Of a DNA stretch of 64,000 nucleotides, positions 28,288-37,438 are shown piece by piece. Below the pieces are notes generated by a model. It was not told where the DNA came from. It saw only the letters and a program-made list of their open reading frames with translations, and made no database searches. Both the position numbers and the translations under genes were made by a program. Numbering within the stretch: position 1 is the first letter of the stretch; each line of letters begins with the position of its first letter. Source of the stretch: an uncultured Muribaculaceae bacterium (GTDB lineage Bacteria > Bacteroidota > Bacteroidia > Bacteroidales > Muribaculaceae); the NCBI GenBank assembly GCA_910584665.1, contig CAJUBL010000002.1, forward strand, positions 1 to 64,000. Direction: 5' to 3'.

Positions 28288-31071
28288 TTACTTGCTCAGG
28301 TCTTTTATGCGTATGTTGCGGAATCGTACCCCCGGACCATGACCGCAGAAGCTTATAAGACCTTTCTTGTTGAACAGACCGGGATGGTTGAGGTGATCAA
28401 CAGTATAGGGGTTGGTCCTTGTGCCGTCGGGATCGACATTATGTCCCTTGCAGGCCTTGCGGATGTTGCCGTCCAGAATGACCTCTCCGTTCACTGTGAC
28501 AGTGATGTGGTCACCCACAGCGCGGATTTCTTCAGTATTCCATACTCCCGGCTTGGGCGATTTGATACGTTTTGCCGGAATGATGCCGTAGACTGAACCG
28601 TGCACCTGATATGGACGCAGATCGGCGTAGATCGGTGCATCATGCTCCAGCACCTGGATCTCCATGCCATAGTAGGCGGCGTCCACATCCTCACTCGTAC
28701 GTATTCCTATGCCGTTGTTCACTCCCGGTGAGTCAAAGCAGAACTCGAAGCGGTAGATGAAGTCGCTGTACTCCTTGTCGCTGTACAGGTTGCCGTTGCC
28801 GTGACCGCCATACTGGGCTGTGACATATATGGCTCCGTCAACAGGTATATAGTTGGTCTTGTTGCCTTTCCAGCGGTTGAGAGTCGTTCCGTCAAACAGT
28901 ATTTCGAATCCTTCGGCCTCTTCTTCGGGAGAGAGTCTGAATGTCGGGTCAATAGACATTCTGGCGATCATGCCGTTGATGTCGTCGACGGCATATCCCG
29001 AGTCGGCGCTTCCCTCGGCCTTGTAATAGGCTTTGGCGGCTTCGAGGGCATCGACTACGTCGGCACCGGTGAAATTGTTTTTCGAGGCTATGTTACGTAT
29101 GGCGGCGGCAGATGTGGCTGCTGTCTCAGGTTTTCTGATATATTCCATGGCCACGGCGAGAGCGGGAAAGACGCGGGTTTCGCCCATTCCTGAGATCATC
29201 ATGTTCTGTACGCCGGCGTCGCCGGTGGCCTCAAGCCCCTTGGTGTAGAGGTTGAACTGCTGTGAGCCGCTGTAGCCTGAGCGGCGGACAAGTTGGGCGT
29301 AGCGTCTGAGTGCCTGCACCGATGCCTGTCTGTCTGTGGCAGCTATCTCGTAAAGCACCGGTATCATGTCGTTGCCGTTGACAGTGATGAGGGCGTTGAA
29401 AGCTTCCCTGTCACCCTTGTTGTAGGCATCGCGGATGGTATTCACGGCATCCTTGCTGCCACACTGGGCGAGGGCCTGGTACAGCAGGGGCATGTTAGTG
29501 GCGTTGTTCAGGTAGGGTTTGAGTGCGGCATACTGTTCGTCCTGAGCCAAGGGGGTGAGGACGGCCTTGATGGCGTGCGAAACGGCTGCGCGGTCCTGGC
29601 CCTGAGCCTTGGCACCCAGATTCATGAGTGTCTCGAGATCTTCGGCAGTGGCCACGTTGGCCAGAGCCTTGTAGGCGGCGGGTTTAAGGTCAGCGTTACC
29701 GTCGTTGATGATCCTGACAACAGCTGGCATCGAAGCCTTGACATGACGTTTGTCGGCGAGATCGAGTCCCAGTGCCATAGCCTTGGAATTCTGGCTTACG
29801 AGAGCCGAGTTCACACAGTCGGTGATATCGCCGCTGAAGTAGAGCAGAGCTTCGGCGGCCTTGTCGCTGCAGGTTCCGTAGAGAGCGGCACTGAGAGCAT
29901 TGAGTGATTTCTCTCCGCCTATCATCGAAGCAGCTTTTATAGCTGAGGCGGCCACATCGGGATTACTGCTGGTTATGGCACCTGCGACGAAGTCCGTCTG
30001 TGACTTATTTCCGGTGGCACCGTACCAGTTGATGACATCCACGAGAGCCTCGGCGTTCTTGTTCTTCGAGGCAGCCTTGTTCACGGCTTCATAGACCTCG
30101 GTGTCGGCCCATGGCTCGCTCAGACGCAGTGCATTCATCCGGTACTGGCGGTCGTTTCCCTTTATGGCTTTGACAAGCTCCGGGAGTGCTTTTTTCCTCT
30201 CTATATCAGATACCGCAGCCAGAGCCGCACCGCGTGTGTGCACAGGGGCTTTGCTCCTGAGGGTAGCTTTGGCCGATCTGAGCAGCTGTGCGTCGAATCC
30301 CTTGTCTGCTCCCTCGTTGAGTAAGATGCTGTAGGCACTCACGGCGTCATCGCTGTTTTTGGCATAATTGACGGCCTTGACTGCTTTTTCAAGCACCTTG
30401 AGAGACTTCTCGCCGCCTATGCGGCTCAGCGTAATATAGTAGTCGCGTTTTGATCCTGCGGGAACCATATCTGCCCATTCGATAATCTTGTCCTCGACCT
30501 CGGCGGCACCTGTAACGCCGGCCAGACGTGCCAGAACGGCGTCGGGCTCACTGCTCGCGTTGATCTGACGTATGATAGCGTTTCTGGCGCCCGGCATGCG
30601 TGTGATGGTATTAAGGGCTATATCTCTGGTATTCTTATTGCTGACGAGTGTCTCGAGGAACGGGATGTTGTCATCGCTTCCGCATGTCCCGAGCAGTGAG
30701 ATCAGAAAGCACTTATTGGGAATGTCATTACACTTCACGATAGCCTTTTCCAGACCGTCGCTCATATTACGGGCCATCATCTCGCGGCCGGGTACGGTCA
30801 CGTAGGAGGCAAGCCCGTTCAGGGCATACTCCACGATGTTGTTCTGCCCCTTGGCGGCAGGTACAAGCATCGCGGCCATCTTCTCGACGCCTTCGGCGCC
30901 GGTTGAGGCCAGATCGGTCATCATAGTGTTGTAGATACTCCGGTCCTGTGCCGGCAGCTGGGCCATGGCATCGGCTATCACTGTGGTGACGAGACGGTTG
31001 CGGCCGTCCTGCGCCCCGGCGAGCCAGGGCAGCATAATGACAGCGGCAAGTATCAGTAATATTTTCTTCAT
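28288..31071 (-). CDS. HEAT-repeat protein with C-terminal DUF1080 (3-keto-glycoside hydrolase-type) domain
   Basis: A 927-residue secreted protein with signal peptide MKKILLILAAVIMLPWLAGA. Residues about 40-660 form HEAT/armadillo-like helical repeats (VTGAAEVEDKIIEWADMVPAGSKRDYY, IKGNDRQYRMNALRLSEPWADTEVYEAV). The last ~210 residues are a DUF1080 (3-keto-disaccharide hydrolase) domain: EGFEILFDGTTLNRWKG, GNLYSDKEYSDFIYRFEFC, NNGIGIRTSEDVDAAYYGMEIQVL, with a final GVRFRNIRIKDL. DUF1080 enzymes in Bacteroides thetaiotaomicron cleave 3-keto-glucosides made by Gfo/Idh/MocA oxidoreductases. The adjacent Gfo/Idh gene 43 nt upstream fits this pathway. The HEAT region is unusual in a PUL enzyme and may bind protein or glycoprotein. 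Confidence 0.82.
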   Translation of the reverse strand: MKKILLILAAVIMLPWLAGAQDGRNRLVTTVIADAMAQLPAQDRSIYNTMMTDLASTGAEGVEKMAAMLVPAAKGQNNIVEYALNGLASYVTVPGREMMARNMSDGLEKAIVKCNDIPNKCFLISLLGTCGSDDNIPFLETLVSNKNTRDIALNTITRMPGARNAIIRQINASSEPDAVLARLAGVTGAAEVEDKIIEWADMVPAGSKRDYYITLSRIGGEKSLKVLEKAVKAVNYAKNSDDAVSAYSILLNEGADKGFDAQLLRSAKATLRSKAPVHTRGAALAAVSDIERKKALPELVKAIKGNDRQYRMNALRLSEPWADTEVYEAVNKAASKNKNAEALVDVINWYGATGNKSQTDFVAGAITSSNPDVAASAIKAASMIGGEKSLNALSAALYGTCSDKAAEALLYFSGDITDCVNSALVSQNSKAMALGLDLADKRHVKASMPAVVRIINDGNADLKPAAYKALANVATAEDLETLMNLGAKAQGQDRAAVSHAIKAVLTPLAQDEQYAALKPYLNNATNMPLLYQALAQCGSKDAVNTIRDAYNKGDREAFNALITVNGNDMIPVLYEIAATDRQASVQALRRYAQLVRRSGYSGSQQFNLYTKGLEATGDAGVQNMMISGMGETRVFPALAVAMEYIRKPETAATSAAAIRNIASKNNFTGADVVDALEAAKAYYKAEGSADSGYAVDDINGMIARMSIDPTFRLSPEEEAEGFEILFDGTTLNRWKGNKTNYIPVDGAIYVTAQYGGHGNGNLYSDKEYSDFIYRFEFCFDSPGVNNGIGIRTSEDVDAAYYGMEIQVLEHDAPIYADLRPYQVHGSVYGIIPAKRIKSPKPGVWNTEEIRAVGDHITVTVNGEVILDGNIRKACKGHNVDPDGTRTNPYTVDHLNHPGLFNKKGLISFCGHGPGVRFRNIRIKDLSK

Positions 31072-31114
31072 ATCGATCAGTTTATTTTTCGGTTCTGTCA
31101 GTTTTAGGACATTA

Positions 31115-32413
31115 TTATATTTTCCAGCTTCCTCTCATGGGTTGGTCTATGAGCAGGTTGGCGGCCGGGTCGTTGATGAATGTCTCTGTCTCGGTATCGA
31201 ACTCCAGAGTGCGATTCAGTCTCAGCGCACACACGGCCATGTTCACCAGCGTACAGCTGTGGTGACCGTTAAGCTCGTTCAGGGCAAATTTCTCGCGTGT
31301 CCTGACACACTTCAGGAAATCCTTGTTCTGTGGTTTCGGGTCGGGCATTTCCCCTATTCTTGCCATGATGTCCGGACAGGGTTTGCCGTCAAGTTCTACC
31401 TCGAATCCCTTGTAGACCTTGCCGTCGGGTCCCTCTATGTAGGGCACCTTGCCGGTGCTCTCGTAGCCTTCGCCCTCGAGCACTATCTGGCAGCCGTCGG
31501 CATACGTGTATACTATTTTGCGCCATATGCCTATCGCGTCGCTGTGCTGCTGAGGCGCGTCGACCTCTACCTTTACCGGGAACGTGTCGTCCTTGCCGAG
31601 CATATACTGCACAGGATCGATATAGTGCTGTCCCATGTCGCCCAGGCCTCCGCCGTCATAGTCCCAGTATCCGCGGAAGGTCTGGTGGGTGCGGTGGCTG
31701 TTATAGGGTTTGTAGGGAGCCGGGCCGAGCCATGCGTCATAGTCAAGGTGTGCCGGTACTGTCTCGGGAACAAGATTCTCGCGGCCTGTCCAGAAGAACT
31801 TCCAGGCGAAGCCTGTTGCGCCCGAGATGGTGACTTTCAGTGGCCATCCCAGCAGGCCGCTGTCTATAAGTTTCTTCAATGGCTCGACTGTGGTGCCGAG
31901 ACCATAGAAATTGTCCTCGAAGCGGAACCATGTGTGAAGCCTGAAGATACGGTTGTTGCGCCTGATGGCCTCCTGCACGCGCTTACCCTCGCCTATAGTG
32001 CGGGTCATAGGTTTCTCACACCATATGTCCTTGCCGGCATCGGCGGCCTCGCAGGCCATGATTCCGTGCCAGTGGGGTGGGGTGACTATGTGCACTATGT
32101 CGACGTTAGGGTCATGTATCAGATCCCTGAAATCGCTGTACGTCCTGGGGGTCTCGTTAAGTTTGCTCCTGGCCTGCTCAAGACCGCGCTGCAGGTGTTG
32201 CGAATCTACGTCACATATGGCTGTGAGGCGATACATTTCGTTACTGCAGAAGTGGAGCTGGTTGCGTCCCATGCCGCCTACGCCGATGATACCTTTCGTC
32301 AGCTGGTCGCTCGGAGCGATATATTTCCCGCCACCCAGTACACGGCGGGGAATGATGGTGAACAGTCCGGCCATGCCGGCTGCCTTCAGAAATTGTCTGC
32401 GGTCTAATCCCAT
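31115..32413 (-). CDS. Tat-exported Gfo/Idh/MocA-family oxidoreductase (PUL 1)
   Basis: A 432-residue NAD(P)-dependent oxidoreductase. The N-terminus MGLDRRQFLKAAGMAGLF is a twin-arginine signal, so the protein would be exported folded with its cofactor. The Rossmann motif GVGGMG is near residue 45, the family motif EKP is in WCEKPMTRTIGEG, and GDMGQHYIDPV carries the conserved substrate-site His. It is not clearly GH109, which has a different motif in place of EKP. Relatives in B. thetaiotaomicron oxidise glycosides at C3, allowing cleavage by DUF1080 hydrolases; the DUF1080 gene follows immediately. The start lies 5 nt after the GH3 stop, indicating tight co-transcription. Confidence 0.85.
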   Translation of the reverse strand: MGLDRRQFLKAAGMAGLFTIIPRRVLGGGKYIAPSDQLTKGIIGVGGMGRNQLHFCSNEMYRLTAICDVDSQHLQRGLEQARSKLNETPRTYSDFRDLIHDPNVDIVHIVTPPHWHGIMACEAADAGKDIWCEKPMTRTIGEGKRVQEAIRRNNRIFRLHTWFRFEDNFYGLGTTVEPLKKLIDSGLLGWPLKVTISGATGFAWKFFWTGRENLVPETVPAHLDYDAWLGPAPYKPYNSHRTHQTFRGYWDYDGGGLGDMGQHYIDPVQYMLGKDDTFPVKVEVDAPQQHSDAIGIWRKIVYTYADGCQIVLEGEGYESTGKVPYIEGPDGKVYKGFEVELDGKPCPDIMARIGEMPDPKPQNKDFLKCVRTREKFALNELNGHHSCTLVNMAVCALRLNRTLEFDTETETFINDPAANLLIDQPMRGSWKI

Positions 32414-32418
32414 GGTTG

Positions 32419-34662
32419 TTATTTCTTTATTTTGAATTTTACTTTACCTCTTATATCGGCCGACGATGCTCCGACAAGTGCCTCGAACTCACCCGGCTCG
32501 CACACCCACTGATGTCTGTCGGCATCGAAGTAGCTCAGTGCGTCGCGGCCTATGGTTATCGACACCTTTTTTGTCTCGCCGGGAGCGAGTTCTACTTTGC
32601 TGAATCCTTTCAGTTCCTTCAGCGGACGGTCTACACTTGACTCTGTGTCGCTGATATAGAGCTGTACGGTCTCTTTGCCTTTTCGGTCTCCGACATTGGT
32701 GACCGGAACGGTGATGGTGAACGTGTCATCGGCAGTCCCCGATTTCCTGTCGATAACGGGCTTGCCATATTTGAACTTCGTGTAGCTCAGACCATGCCCG
32801 AAGGGGAAATTGGGTTTCAGGCCTTTCCTGTCGATGAAGCGGTAGCCGACGTATATTCCCTCGTTGTAGGGTATATCCATGATCTTGCCTTTATATTGTT
32901 CAAGATCGGGATAGCGTGGATACCAGCCCATTCTGTGGGCCCCGCACTGGTCGAGTGATGCGTAGTAAGTGTAAGGAAGTTTTCCGCTCGGATTCACATC
33001 GCCGGTAAGTATTCCGGCAAGGGTATTGCCTGTCTCGTTGCCGAGATACCATGCCTGGATTATGGTCGGCACCTTGTCTGCCCATGGCATGGCCACGCCG
33101 GTGCCGCTGATGTTGATGACTGCGATATTCGGATTGGCGGCTGCGAGTGCTTCTATCAGCTCGTCCTGCCTGTAGGGTAGGCCGAACTCTGTGCGGTCGG
33201 TATTCTCGTTGTCCTGGAAATTGCTCTTGTTGAGACCTCCGAAGTATAGTACCACATCGGCTTCCCCGGCCACCCTGACAGCCTCTTCGAGCAGTTCCTC
33301 GCGGCTGCGTGGGTCGGTCAGATCCTGATTGGTGTTCACTCCGTTGTACTCTCCGTTGGTATCTCCGACGTATCCGCGGGCATATACGATCTCGGCCTCG
33401 TCTTCGATGCGGTTGCGCAGACCTTCAAGCGGTGTTATCTCGTAATTGGCTTTGAGTGAGGACGAGCCTCCGCCCACGATCATCATCTTGATGGCGTTTT
33501 CGCCTATGACAGCAATTTTTCTGATTTTCCCGAGGTCGAGCGGCAGCAGCCCGGTGTCGTTCTTGAGCAGTACGACTCCTTCCTCACCTATCTGCCGGCA
33601 TGCGGACTTGTGTTCATCGGACCGTATCGAGCCGAAAGGTCTGTTGCGGTCCATCACCGTGCGGAACGTGAGCCGTAACACACGGCGCACCTTGTCGTCA
33701 AGATCTGCCATCGAGTACGTGCCGTCTTCGATACCCTGCTGGTACTTCTTGCCGAAGAAGTAGTCGTCATAAGCGTTGAGACGACCCTGTGTAAGGCCGT
33801 TGGTCCAGGTGCCGAACTCCATGTCAAGACCGCCGCTCACGGCTGTGGATGTCTCGTGGACAGCTCCCCAGTCCGATATGACAGCACCGTCCCAGTTCCA
33901 TTCACCCTTGAGCACCTCGTTGTTGAGATACGGATTGTAACACACATGCACACCTTTGAAAAGATTGTATCCGCCCATGAAACTCCATGCCTCTCCTTCT
34001 GTGGCCGCGGCCTTGAAGCCGGGCAGATATATCTCGTAGAGTGTGCGGTCATCTACAATGGGATTGGACCGGTGACGGTTTATTTCATTGTTGTTCAAGG
34101 CGAAGTGCTTGACACATACAGCTACTCCGTTGCTCTGTACCCCTTTCACGTAAGGTACTGTCATGCGGGAGGTCAGGTACGGATCCTCGCCGAGGTATTC
34201 GAAATTACGGCCGTTAAGCGGTGAGCGGTATATGTTGATTCCGGGGCCGAGGAGTACACTCTTGTTACGGAAACGGGCTTCCTCTCCGATGCTTTTGCCA
34301 TACAGCTGTGCCATGTCCGTGTTCCATGTGGCCGCTAATGCTGTGAGTGACGGGAATGCAGTGCATGAGTCGTTGGTCCATGCGGCCTGATCCCAGTGGT
34401 CCCATAGTACTTCGGGGCGTATGCCGAAAGGACCGTCGGTACACCATAGTTCGGGAATTCCGAGGCGCGGTACACCCGGTGAGCTGAATTTGGACTGGGC
34501 GTGGATGAACTTTATCTTTTCATTCAGCGTCATGCGTGAAAGAGCGTCCTCGATCCTTTCCTCTAACGGTTTGCTGTCGTCGAGATAGACCGGTGTCGTG
34601 GCTGTTGCCGCGATTACGGCAAGACCGGCCGAGACAAGTATGGTAGTTGATTTTTTTATCAT
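32419..34662 (-). CDS. GH3 beta-glycosidase (PUL 1)
   Basis: From the chosen Met (MIKKSTTILVSAGLAVIAA) it has 747 residues and a signal peptide. The (beta/alpha)8 domain has HAQSKFSSPGVPRLGIPELWCTDGPFGIRPE, the KHFALNNNE motif and the nucleophile Asp in GAVISDWGAVHET (near residue 262). The beta-sandwich domain and C-terminal Fn3-like domain (VPVTNVGDRKGKETVQLYISD) complete the common three-domain GH3 layout. GH3 enzymes release terminal beta-linked glucose, xylose or N-acetylglucosamine; SDWGA fits a beta-glucosidase/xylosidase type, but the specificity is open. The longer start at 34689 would put 9 residues before the signal. It is downstream of the M60/BACON gene with a 15-bp hairpin between. 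Confidence 0.93.
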   Translation of the reverse strand: MIKKSTTILVSAGLAVIAATATTPVYLDDSKPLEERIEDALSRMTLNEKIKFIHAQSKFSSPGVPRLGIPELWCTDGPFGIRPEVLWDHWDQAAWTNDSCTAFPSLTALAATWNTDMAQLYGKSIGEEARFRNKSVLLGPGINIYRSPLNGRNFEYLGEDPYLTSRMTVPYVKGVQSNGVAVCVKHFALNNNEINRHRSNPIVDDRTLYEIYLPGFKAAATEGEAWSFMGGYNLFKGVHVCYNPYLNNEVLKGEWNWDGAVISDWGAVHETSTAVSGGLDMEFGTWTNGLTQGRLNAYDDYFFGKKYQQGIEDGTYSMADLDDKVRRVLRLTFRTVMDRNRPFGSIRSDEHKSACRQIGEEGVVLLKNDTGLLPLDLGKIRKIAVIGENAIKMMIVGGGSSSLKANYEITPLEGLRNRIEDEAEIVYARGYVGDTNGEYNGVNTNQDLTDPRSREELLEEAVRVAGEADVVLYFGGLNKSNFQDNENTDRTEFGLPYRQDELIEALAAANPNIAVINISGTGVAMPWADKVPTIIQAWYLGNETGNTLAGILTGDVNPSGKLPYTYYASLDQCGAHRMGWYPRYPDLEQYKGKIMDIPYNEGIYVGYRFIDRKGLKPNFPFGHGLSYTKFKYGKPVIDRKSGTADDTFTITVPVTNVGDRKGKETVQLYISDTESSVDRPLKELKGFSKVELAPGETKKVSITIGRDALSYFDADRHQWVCEPGEFEALVGASSADIRGKVKFKIKK

Positions 34663-34720
34663 GCGGGAAAATCTTGACTTGCACTGCAAGTGAAAATAAA
34701 ATAGGTCTCGGTTTCTTAAT

Positions 34721-34756
34721 CATACAGCATTATGGACTGCACCATAATGCTGTATG
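34721..34756 (-). terminator. Intra-operon hairpin between M60/BACON and GH3 genes
   Basis: A perfect 15-bp stem, 34721-34735 with 34742-34756, and a 6-nt loop. No U-tract follows on the minus strand, so it is better viewed as an mRNA-stability or processing hairpin than a terminator. Confidence 0.6.
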
Positions 34757-34766
34757 AAACTCTCAT

Positions 34767-37346
34767 TCAGATGTCTGCCAGGTGTATCCGCTTCTTGTCG
34801 GCCTGCACGGCATAGATCTTGCACCCTAAGGTGCTTACTGCTGTCGGGATATCGAACGTCAGGTAGTTGTTGAAGTATACGAGCTCGCCGTTTTCGTTAC
34901 CTTTGCGTATCTCGATGCATACCGCACCGTCGGCATTGGTCACGGTGACTCTGCGGCCCGATACTGTCGCCCTGATGTTGCCCGATACCTGCTTGTTCTG
35001 TCTGTAGTTCTCGTAGTATCCCAGATCGCCTATGTCCTCGCGCTTGAAGTCTCCGTCGAGACCTCCCACGGCCAGACGGTCCTCGATATACTCGAAGGCA
35101 TGTTTGGGTTTGGGGAACTGGTGCATGTATTCCAGCGCCTCATCGATCATTTTCTGTGTGATCCTGGTGTAGCGGCCGGTATCGATCTCCCGGTCTACGG
35201 GAATGAAGAAACCCCACAGCGAGAAGAAGTCGGTCAGATCCTCCTGGGCTGCAAACGAGCATGCCTTGGCGAACTCAAGCTGTTTCTGGCTGTTGTCCCG
35301 GCGGGAGTCGAGATGTTTCTCGCGCATGTAGTCATGTACCTTGACATAGAAGTCTTTGTTGTCGAGCACCTTGCAGTAGTAGATATAGAGCTGCCACCAC
35401 ATGCGGTTGTTGATCTCCTTGTACTTCTGGTCACAGCGGGCTATGTAGGTCCAGTCGCCCGTTGTCTCGGCACGCAGATTGGCGAGATTGTGTAGTCCGT
35501 AGCCGTGAGAGGTGTATTTGCCCATGCGCTCACACACATAGTGGGCGAAGATATTGGCATTGGTCTCGGTCGAGGGCTCCCAGTTGAGTGCGTCCTGATG
35601 GAAATGGCCGAATTCGTGTGACACACCCCAGGTCTTGCCGGGTTTGCTCAGTGACTCCTCCATATCCAGATTCACATCTTTCAGTGCTGTCCATATGTAG
35701 GCCGTGCGGTAGTCGCTCGACCACAGGAACAGCTGTCCGTTGTTAGCCTCGGGAGATATGCACATTATGTGGTTGTTGAACTGTTTCCCCTTGCCGCGGT
35801 AACGGTCTATGCCGGCAAACTCCTGTTCCCATGCCGCTATCTGGTCCCACATCTGTATGCGGCCTACTATCTTGTCGGCGTAGATCTTTGAACGGTTGAA
35901 GTACAGTATCACATTTTCTCCCTTGATGGCGATCTTCTTGTGGCTCGCCTTACTCATGATCTCGGCGAATTTCGCATCGGTCTTATGTGTCTCCAGATCG
36001 AAGTAGCCGCTTACTCTGGCTTTGGAACCGGGCGGAAAGTGTATCCTGACAGGTTTGGCGTTGGATGCTGTGATATCCTGCATGTTGTACATGATGAACA
36101 GCTGTCCCTCCTGGGTCATCGTGAACTTGTTCACACCCTCTTTCATCAGATAGGTGGGGCCGGAGATTGCTGTCTGCAGGTAGTCGCCCCGGTCATCCTT
36201 TATAAGATCGTCACCTATGACCTGCAGGCTTATTGAGTTGCCTTCGGTCGGACCTACGCACACTACTACTTCGTCACCGTTCTCGACATACATTCCGGTC
36301 GGGTTGTCAAGATCGCTGTAGATATTGGTCATAAGTCTGTCTGCCCACTCCACATTGATGGAGTAGGGTCGGTACTCGCGTATACGGAAATCCTTCTCAT
36401 ATTCGTTGTAGGTCCCGTCGCGCAGCTGGCGGGCTACCAGACGGAAGTAATCGTTCAGTCCGTCGATCTTGGCGTCTGTGACATCCTTGCGCAGTTCCGA
36501 ACACGACAGGTCGGTGAATACGTTCAGCAACTGATCGTTGAGTGAGGCGTTGGCTCCGAAACCATAGAATTCCATTTCCTTGCAGCTTGCGAATCCGTTA
36601 AGTCCGCTCGTGATTTCGAATTTTATTGCCGTTGGCTTGAGATTGCCGCTGATGTTGAGCACTGTCGAACCACCTTTCTCATAGAAGTCGTAATCTCCGA
36701 CTTTCTCGTATGTACGGGCGGCGTCTGTGGCGACATAGAGCGCGAACTTGCCGAAGTTTCCGTTACCGTTTCCACTGCGGTAGATGAGATAGTTGATCAC
36801 ATCCTGGCCGGTGAACATGTATTCCAGAACCACCGGGAAACGTGTGCCGCTCCATGGAGAATGGTATCCGGTCTCCATATTGCCGTCGTAGGTGTGTTCG
36901 ATTCCCATGCCTGGCTGGGCCGATGATGCCTTGGCGTCTATTACCTTGACTTTGAGATCCCCTTCCAGGGCCAGACCTCCGTCAAGCTGTTTCAGGCTGA
37001 TTGTGACCGAATTGAGTTTTGAGGCTGTCTTGACGGTGATACTTCCTTCGCGATTGCCTCCCGTGTTGTTCTCGCGTATTTTGGCCTCGACAACGGTGCC
37101 GGCCTCGGCATCCTTGAGCTGGGCCACAAACCATGTGCCGCTCTGTTCGATCCTCAGATCGGCAGCTTTGAGATTTGTTACCAGAGGTATCGTAAGAGTC
37201 GATGCCGAGCGGTCAATCTCTATTGAGCGGTAGTTGGCCTCCACCTTGAGCTCTTCCTTGGCCGGAGGGGCTACAGGCTCGTCTGTGTCTGAGCATCCAC
37301 CTAAAAATAGGGAAGATATAAACAGAAATTTGAGAAATTTAGGCAT
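34767..37346 (-). CDS. M60 metallopeptidase with BACON and F5/8C domains (PUL 1)
   Basis: From the chosen Met (MPKFLKFLFISSLFLGGC) an 859-residue lipoprotein with lipobox LFLGGC. A BACON-like domain spans residues about 30-120 (VEANYRSIEIDRSAST...). An F5/8-type-C (discoidin) domain follows at about 135-270 (ASSAQPGMGIEHTYDGNMETGYHSPW). The M60 catalytic domain then has HEFGH at residues 577-581 with the third ligand region HQDALNWEPSTETNANIF. This resembles mucinases such as BT4244, which cut next to O-glycans on the cell surface. BACON and F5/8C domains are thought to bind glycoprotein or glycan. It follows the DUF1735 gene with a hairpin between. The extra upstream residues from 37403 do not look like a signal peptide. 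Confidence 0.93.
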   Translation of the reverse strand: MPKFLKFLFISSLFLGGCSDTDEPVAPPAKEELKVEANYRSIEIDRSASTLTIPLVTNLKAADLRIEQSGTWFVAQLKDAEAGTVVEAKIRENNTGGNREGSITVKTASKLNSVTISLKQLDGGLALEGDLKVKVIDAKASSAQPGMGIEHTYDGNMETGYHSPWSGTRFPVVLEYMFTGQDVINYLIYRSGNGNGNFGKFALYVATDAARTYEKVGDYDFYEKGGSTVLNISGNLKPTAIKFEITSGLNGFASCKEMEFYGFGANASLNDQLLNVFTDLSCSELRKDVTDAKIDGLNDYFRLVARQLRDGTYNEYEKDFRIREYRPYSINVEWADRLMTNIYSDLDNPTGMYVENGDEVVVCVGPTEGNSISLQVIGDDLIKDDRGDYLQTAISGPTYLMKEGVNKFTMTQEGQLFIMYNMQDITASNAKPVRIHFPPGSKARVSGYFDLETHKTDAKFAEIMSKASHKKIAIKGENVILYFNRSKIYADKIVGRIQMWDQIAAWEQEFAGIDRYRGKGKQFNNHIMCISPEANNGQLFLWSSDYRTAYIWTALKDVNLDMEESLSKPGKTWGVSHEFGHFHQDALNWEPSTETNANIFAHYVCERMGKYTSHGYGLHNLANLRAETTGDWTYIARCDQKYKEINNRMWWQLYIYYCKVLDNKDFYVKVHDYMREKHLDSRRDNSQKQLEFAKACSFAAQEDLTDFFSLWGFFIPVDREIDTGRYTRITQKMIDEALEYMHQFPKPKHAFEYIEDRLAVGGLDGDFKREDIGDLGYYENYRQNKQVSGNIRATVSGRRVTVTNADGAVCIEIRKGNENGELVYFNNYLTFDIPTAVSTLGCKIYAVQADKKRIHLADI

Positions 37347-37384
37347 AAAATATAAGGTTTTTGTGATTGGATTGATAAGAAAGC

Positions 37385-37419
37385 CTTCCGGACCCCAACC
37401 CAAAAAAGGAATCCGGAAG
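37385..37419 (-). terminator. Intra-operon hairpin after the DUF1735 gene
   Basis: CTTCCGGA (37385-37392) pairs with TCCGGAAG (37412-37419), loop 19 nt. It falls between the transport/binding module (SusC-SusD-DUF1735) and the enzyme genes, as does a hairpin in PUL 2. Confidence 0.5.
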
Positions 37420-37438
37420 ACTTGTTTTGATTAATCAA

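Noticed and set aside
30965..32407. A 480-residue frame antisense to the Gfo/Idh gene
   Set aside because: The sense frame has clear Tat signal and Rossmann motifs; the antisense one has none.
31115..32413. GH109 alpha-N-acetylgalactosaminidase
   Set aside because: It has the classical EKP oxidoreductase motif rather than the GH109-type replacement, so a redox enzyme is more likely, although the Tat signal is shared.
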